NCBI GenBank assembly: GCA_022702705.1
Contig: CM040430.1
Span: 18,113,310 to 18,177,309, forward strand
Direction of reading: 5' to 3'
Length of the DNA: 64,000 nucleotides
DNA from: Papilionanthe hookeriana x Papilionanthe teres
Lineage: Eukaryota; Streptophyta; Magnoliopsida; Asparagales; Orchidaceae
Shown: piece after piece, positions 58,166 through 64,000 of the stretch
How positions within the stretch are numbered: the first letter of the stretch is position 1
Layout of the letters: the number at the start of each line of letters is the position of its first letter
The notes under the pieces: model-generated
Database searches by the model: none
Told to the model about the DNA's origin: nothing
The model's input: only the letters and a program-made list of their open reading frames with translations
Made by a program: the position numbers and the translations under genes

Positions 58166-60180
58166 TAAGGTCCCTTGATAGTCGATTTCATAGGCTTGAG
58201 TGAAACCTTTTGTAGGAACTCTGGTTTTGAATCTCTCAATATCCCACATCAACTTTGTATTTGATGTTGAACACACATTTGCACCAACCGACTTCTTATC
58301 CTAAGGGAGTTTGGTAAGAATCCATGTACCATTAAGTTTTAGTGCTAAAAAATCTTCTTCATATGCTTTCCTCCATTTTGGATTTTCAAGAGCTTCATGA
58401 ATGGATTTAGGAATCTGCAAAGTTAGAAACAAAAAGTTTGTAGGATGATAATAACTTTCCATAAGCTACATACTCTTCAATTGGATATCAAATTCAGCTT
58501 TCCTTATCACTAACATCAGAAGAGGACGGAGATAACACATGAGTACTAGACTCTTCTTTACTCGAAATTTCAGGTGAATGTGGACTTGGGATTTGATTTG
58601 AGCAGTTCTGCCCTTGTAATTTGTCTTACTCTGCTCAAGATTTTTTATATACTTGTGAGGTCGTGTGGGAGTCATCAAGTGTATCCTAAAATTGATGTTG
58701 ATTTGCACTCTCCCCCTAAACATTAGATTTGAGGTAGTACAAAAAAATGACATCCATAAAGTTTAGCATTTTATGGTAATAAGAGAAAAACACTTGTACC
58801 CCTTTTGTCGATGGCATACACAAAAACACACTTGATAGAGCTAAGGTCAAATTTTGTGCAACTTGAGAATAGACATGAACAAAGGATAAGTGGTATAGTA
58901 GAAGAGAAAGCTCTGATGTGAGGATAGACAACCATCAAAACATGAAAATGTGTTTTGAAGTTAAATACGCTACTAACATTTGATTGATAAGGAATGTTAC
59001 AGTAAGAATTGTTTCCCCCCAAAAATATTTTGAAACTTAATATGACATCATAATTGAGCAGGATATCTCAAGAAAATGTCTATTCTTTCTCTAAACAATC
59101 TCATTTTGTTACAGGATATCAATACATGGACTCATATGTCTGGTCCCATTTTTGAAAGATAGAAACCAATGTTGGAATTTAAATATTCCATTACAATATC
59201 AACTTTGAGGATCTGAATTTTGCATTCAAATTAAGTTTGAATCATGTTATGAAAGGTTTGAAAGGTTTTAGTTGTTTCATATTTATATTTAATTAGGAAT
59301 AACCCAAGTAGTTCTAATGTGATCATCAATAAATGAGACAAATCATCTAGTCCGACTTAGGTTTTCACCTTTGAAGCTCCCCAAATATCACTATGTATAA
59401 TGAAAAAAAAATGTTGAGTCATGGGTTAATTATTTCTAGTGTAATTAACAAGTTGATATCGCATTCACAAGAACTAAGGTTTTAATGAATAAACAAATAA
59501 GAATACAACTTTGCAATATAATACAAATTAGGATAACTTATGCGACAATGCCAAGACATAATCTATTTTTTGACTCAATAAACTCAAGAAGTTGAGGTAA
59601 GAAAAGGAGGTAAGATCATTTGTGTGATTAGAGAGAGATTTTCCTTGAGCCGGTATAAATCTTAATGCATTTTAGCACTGTCAATCACATTTCTCAACTC
59701 CACGACCTGAAATTAAAAGAGTGTGCAAGGAATTTAGTTATATATTTTATATCATGAATAAACTTACTGACTGAAATCAAATTACATTCCAAATATGGAA
59801 CATACAAAACAGAGGAAAAAATCATATTATGCAAGAGATTCACATCTCCTTTTACAATATTTTTTTACCGTGATACATCTGCAAGTCTAACCGATCTAAC
59901 CGCAGAAGCTTCTTGATAGTTGACTGGAGTCCCGATCAGAGTCTTAAATCCATGATCCAAGTTATAAATCTCCCATTACCATTAAGGTGGGAGAATGATA
60001 TATTACCTTGGTGTGCCACGAGGTTGGTGAGTTGTTCTACTTCTAAGGAGTTTTTCAGTACTTCAAGTTGCTCCTTGGTGAAAGGTCCAAAATTAACCAC
60101 CGGAGTAAAACTTAATGTGTGCATCTCATACTTGGTATAAACATGTGTATTTAGAGTTGTTTCTAGTTGCAAGAAAGACG
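58166..60180 (-). pseudogene. Copia integrase / linker / protease remnants, duplicate copy
   Basis: Duplicate of 52400-54190. The minus-strand stretch HTLSFTPVVNFGPFTKEQLE with NLVAHQGNISFSHLNGNGRF (60172-59936) is better preserved than in copy 1. About 120 bp near 58430-58540 is present here but missing from copy 1. Confidence 0.7.
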
Positions 60181-60607
60181 TTGACCATTGCAGTTGTTGA
60201 TAAAAGTGAGGAATGCCTGCTTGTCAGGACAGCTGAAGACAGTGGCTGCTCTGATGGAAAACATCAGCTACTCTAGTGAAGACGATAGAGAAACAATAGC
60301 CTGCAGGGAACACCTACAGGGAACGGCAGGCAAGCTAGCAATTGTATAGAGAAATCCGGCAGAGAGAGGGAGTAATTGTTGAGACCGAGGAGGATTCTGG
60401 CGACAGACAACTGATTGTTGTTGTTGTGCTGTGGAAAATCCCACCAGCGAAAAACGACGGCTAAGCAATGATGTCATTGGAAAGAAACAACAACTTTTTA
60501 ACTGAAACGGTTGTTTGCTGATGTTGATGTACTACATGAATATCCCACTATAGAGGAACAACAACTAAGGCAAACATAGACATGATGTTGTTGGACCTAG
60601 GCAAAGA

Positions 60608-62440
60608 ATGAAGGATCAAGAGAAAAAGACAAATGTTGGTACCACATCCGAAGAATCGAAGAAATCATTTATCAAGGAACATATTGAAATATTAAAGAAA
60701 CTCTTTGGAAGTAATTCAGAGCAACATATCAACCTAGTGACACGCCAAGGTAATATATTCTTCTCCAATCTTGTTAATAATAGAATATTCAAAATTTGGA
60801 TCATAGATTCAAGAGTCTTTGATCATATGACTGAAGACATCGATATTCCAATCAACTATTAAGAGGCTCTACATCTAGATCGCGACAAAACTTGCAGATG
60901 GATCCCACTTGAATATTGTTGGGAAAGGAGATGTGGAGCTCTCTCAGGATATTACTCTTTATTTTATCTTATATGTTCCGCAATTGGATTGCAATTTAAT
61001 TTCAATCAGTAAGCTTACTCATTATATGAAATGTATAACTAAATTTCTTACAAATTTTTTTGAATTTCAGGTGGTGGAATTAGAGAAGGTGACTGATAAT
61101 GTTGAAATGTATCAGTGTTTATGCATACTCAAAGAAAATCTCTTTAAACACAACTGACCCGCCGACATATGTTCCTCAAATTTCTGAGCCAGTCAAGTCT
61201 ATGTCTGTCGAAAAAAATGTCATGTTATGGTATAATCATCATGTTCATCTTAATTTTAATTATGTTGCTAAGTTGCATCCACAATTATTTCTTAATAAAA
61301 AAAAACTTAGTTTTTATCAACGTGAGACATGTCAACTTGTCAAACACACTAAAAATAATTATCAAATGACTCAATATAAACTCACGTTTTTTTTCATTAT
61401 TCACAGTGATACTTGGGGACCTTCAAATAAGAAAACCCTAAGTGTGGTTAGATGATTTGTCTCATTTATTGATAATCATACAAAAACTACTTGGATATTC
61501 CGAATGAAGAACAAAACTAAAACAGTCCAAATCTTCAAGCATTTCATCACATGATTCAAACTCAATTGCAATGCAAAATTAAGATCCTCAAAATTGATAA
61601 TGCAAAGAAATATTTAAATTCCAACCTTGGGTCTCATCTCTCGAAAACCAGAATCATTTGTATGAGTTATGTATGACAAGCCACTACAAAATGGGATAGC
61701 AAGGACAAAGAGCAAGCATTTACTGGATGTATCCCGCTCAATTATGAATTTTTATCAAGTTTTAAAATATTTTTTAGGGAAGGTACTTCTTACTGCAACA
61801 TACATTATCAATCGAAAGTCTGGCTGGTACTTAATTTTAAAACACCAATTAATATTTTGATAGTTACCTATCCACGTATCAAAACTTTCTTTCCTACTAT
61901 GACACTTAAGTTTTTGGGTGTATATCATTTGTTCACATTCATTCATCAATCCTAACTAAACTTGACTATAATCTATCAAGTATATTTTTCTTGGGCATTC
62001 CTCCAATGAAAAAGGGTTTAAGTGTCACTCAACTGTTACTAGAAAATACAACTCCAAGGATATCACATTTTTTAAAAAATAAATCATATTATCTCAAAAC
62101 GAATATTAAGGGACGGAGCAAATGAACATTACTTTTGGGATGCACTTGATGATACCTACACAACAAACCCACCTAGTCTTCCACCTGACTCTCCTACTCA
62201 AGTTGAAAATATTCAACCAACCCACCCTGAAATTCACACCAAAGAAGAATTTTGTGAGTACATTAAGAGAAAGAAAACCCTTGAGTTGGTGGAAGACATC
62301 TTGCAACAGAACTACTCCAATCAAAACCCGAGTCCACATTTACATATAATTTTGAGCAAAGAGTCTAGTGCTCAGGAGTTATATGCTTCCTCTTCTAGAG
62401 TTGATGACAAGGAAATTTGTATGAGATACTAAATTCAATA
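60608..62440 (+). pseudogene. Copia protease-integrase remnant, plus strand, duplicate copy
   Basis: Duplicate of 55040-56853: KDQEKKTNVGTTSEESKK, NLVTRQGNIFFSNLVNN, IWIIDSRVFDHMT (the protease Gly is changed), HSDTWGPSNKK and YDKPLQNGIAR. The zinc knuckle present in copy 1 is deleted. Ends at the duplication border near 62440. Confidence 0.75.
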
Positions 62441-62981
62441 GTAATTTTCTTTCCAGATAAATTCAACAAATTCTAATGTAATTTGCTCAAAATTCTAATG
62501 TAATTTTCAAATTCTAATGTAATTTTCTTTCTAGATAAAATTTTGTGTTATTCAGGTGTTATGCGCGATCGAGAATATTGATCGGGTTTCGGTCAGGCCG
62601 AGTTCGCGTGTATAATTTTCCGTCTTTTCATTAGTGGGGCCGGAATTCCACGTGGCGCCCAGCGATTGGACTTCGCACGTAACTCTACGTGCGTGGTCCT
62701 GATGTAATATTTTCTCCATGAACGAAAAATGCCTCAATATGCAACTATACAATTTTAATTATTGAATTCTTAATTTAATAATGTAATAATATGTTAAGTA
62801 AAGAACGTTGAGTTATCTAGAAACATCAATGGTGTCATCCAATTATGAAAACGTTGTTTAAAATTTCAATGAATTAAACAACTTACCTTTACCACCTATA
62901 ATTGACACTAGATAGTAGATGTTGAATCAAACATCTATAATTGACACAATAAAGCGTTAAAACAAATAGAAAAAAGCAAAC
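62441..62981. other. Start of intron 1, downstream of exon 1
   Basis: A short tandem repeat with unit aattctaatgtaattttc (about 62467-62530) is followed by a GC-richer patch (62575-62700) with a cacgtaactctacgtg inverted repeat. The rest is AT-rich up to the exon 1 donor. Confidence 0.45.
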
Positions 62982-63512
62982 CTTAGGATGAGCGGGCACG
63001 GAAGCCCCTCGGGATGCTCCAGGACGCGGGGCCACAAAATGATGAGCTTGCTGCTGCCCCTGAGGCGGAGGCGGCCTCATCCCATGCGAAGCAGCAGCCG
63101 TAGCTGCCGCGGTGTGCTCGACGCCACCATACACATAGGGCCTAGCCTGCGACGCGGCGGCCATCGCCGCGGCAAAGTTCATAACCGCCATGGGGCTGCT
63201 GTTTCTTAGGTACCCCGCAGGATTGGCCACAGTAACCAACTGATCGACGGCCCGAACGCCTGCGGCGGATCGCACCGGGAATCCCCGATGAACAGCGGCT
63301 CCGATGGGATAAAGAATGCCGTGGGGAGGAGGAGGCGGAGCAGGAGGGTTGATAGGCTTCCCCGTAAGGGGCTGAGCGGAGAAAATGGGAGAGCGGATGG
63401 CGGGAGACGATGGGGTGGGGGAAGTGAGGAAGGGTTTTGAGGAAGAGGTGGGTTGCGGAGAGCTCACAGTATCCGCGGTGGATGGGGTAGCGGAGGAAGC
63501 AGGGTTCGGCAT
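62982..63512 (-). CDS. LIN37: LIN37-like gene, exon 1 (N-terminal, Pro/Ala-rich)
   Basis: First coding exon, 531 bp or 177 codons, phase 0 at its 3' end. The ATG reads leftwards from 63512. The exon is strikingly GC-rich compared with its surroundings. It encodes a low-complexity region: Ser/Thr/Pro-rich for roughly residues 1-60, a proline run near 70, then an Ala-rich stretch (NFAAAMAAASQARPYVYGG) and a Pro/Gln/His-rich tail. Coding ends at AHPK, where a donor AAG|GTTTGC is seen at 62981. Read-through into the intron would add hydrophobic residues unlike the exon. No signal peptide or membrane segment is visible in the spliced form. This part does not identify the family; the identification rests on exons 4 and 6, with which it is in phase through exons 2 and 3. 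Human LIN37 is a MuvB core subunit of the DREAM repressor complex in the nucleus. That role here is inference. Confidence 0.75.
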
Positions 63513-64000
63513 CTTGGCGCCGAGATTTGGGGCGAACTTCGATCCTTAAGAACCCGCCACAAGAAGTGAGCGTGCAACTGAAAAATCGAATCAAATAAGA
63601 AAGTTTGGTTCGATTTTTTATTTTTAAAATCTTAATTTTCAGTTTTTTTATCAGTAGTTTTATTTTAATTTTTAATTTAATTGAATGAATGGAAAAATAT
63701 ATGAAAATTCAAATTAGGTGAAAGATTAATGAACTTAAATCAATATTAAATATATAAGATATGTAATTTATTTATGATTGAATCGTTTAGACATAATTAA
63801 ATTGTGATTTGATTAAATCAATTTTATAAAAAATTTGATTGGTTCATTTTTTTTAAATTTGAGATTTGAGTTTCAAACCACTTTTAATTAGCAAACCTTA
63901 ATTAAAATATTATTTAAAATTGTTAACTTTTAATTATTTCGATTGAAATTTAAAAAAAAAAGACGGTTGAATACGAAACTTGAACTTATTGTCAGGGGAG
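63513..64000 (-). promoter_or_regulatory. 5' UTR and upstream region of the LIN37-like gene
   Basis: The first 90 bases upstream of the ATG are GC-rich. They contain TTGGCGCC at 63514-63521, immediately 5' of the start codon, and a second G/C-rich stretch TTTGGGGCG at 63526-63534. The first matches the plant E2F/DP core (TTSGCGCS). Beyond about 63600 the sequence becomes very AT-rich with poly-A/T runs and no clear TATA box that I would defend. The transcription start cannot be placed by eye. Confidence 0.4.

Larger units (their letters stand above)
51118..62440. repeat. Tandem duplication of a composite of about 5.7 kb
   Basis: 51118-56890 and 56891-62440 match throughout, in the same orientation. 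Anchors include the solo LTR (51400 and 57168), the minus copia linker (52693 and 58771 regions), the protease-linked phrase at 55063 and 60634, and the integrase phrase at 56098 and 61669. The offset changes from 5768 to 5571 because copy 2 lacks about 345 bp of copy 1 near 54680-55025 and has about 120 bp extra near 58430-58540. Both solo LTRs sit at the same copia position, which argues for duplication rather than independent insertions. Confidence 0.85.

Noticed and set aside
62552..62752. 66-codon minus frame just downstream of exon 1
   Set aside because: It lies after the exon 1 donor, has no recognisable domain and no phase link to exon 1 or exon 2.
63142..63594. 150-codon minus frame overlapping LIN37-like exon 1
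   Set aside because: Shadow frame over the GC-rich exon; Arg/Ser-rich and without phase agreement with the downstream exons.

Overview
This window is nuclear DNA from a flowering plant. It is AT-rich, has very low gene density and is packed with nested transposable elements of plant type: Ty1/copia, Ty3/gypsy, RTE-type LINEs with (TTG)n tails, a DUF4283/zinc-knuckle LINE ORF1, PIF/Harbinger and several MITE families. There are no rRNA genes, CRISPR arrays or bacterial operons. I cannot name the species. Introns of this size recall magnoliids, basal eudicots and other lineages with inflated introns.

The only host gene I can support is on the minus strand and occupies nearly the whole window. 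Six exons join in a consistent reading phase: 63512-62982, 44296-44241, 37874-37829, 36366-36283, 28314-28198 and 6266-6187. The conceptual product is about 304 residues so far. It resembles LIN37, a MuvB/DREAM-complex subunit, because it has an SLYALCRSW block and a later basic helix-like STQELLAGHIRRAKRVRA block. The introns are about 18.7, 6.4, 1.5, 8.0 and 21.9 kb. The terminal exon was not found and probably lies left of position 1.

Almost everything else is transposon fill of those introns. Positions 2573-5037: a TIR element invaded by an RTE LINE. 9131-18887: a decayed Ty3/gypsy element whose 5' LTR is split by a 5.72-kb giant solo LTR (9300-15019, duplication CTTAT) and by a MITE. 19394-24367: a decayed PIF/Harbinger transposon with a Myb-like ORF, a transposase ORF and a G-rich minisatellite. 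24440-25870: a LINE ORF1 fragment. 29497-34576: a second giant solo LTR of the same family (5.08 kb, duplication CACCT). 44880-54200: one minus-strand copia element broken by a 5.2-kb element starting TGTCACGACCC (itself carrying an RTE LINE with a 20-bp target duplication) and by a 1.0-kb solo gypsy LTR. 51118-56890 and 56891-62440: a tandem duplication of about 5.7 kb of a composite of inverted copia fragments plus that solo LTR.

The most novel items are the giant non-coding LTR family, which carries a conserved 9-10 bp dyad and internal minisatellites, the LIN37-like gene stretched over more than 57 kb, and the tandemly duplicated inverted copia composite.
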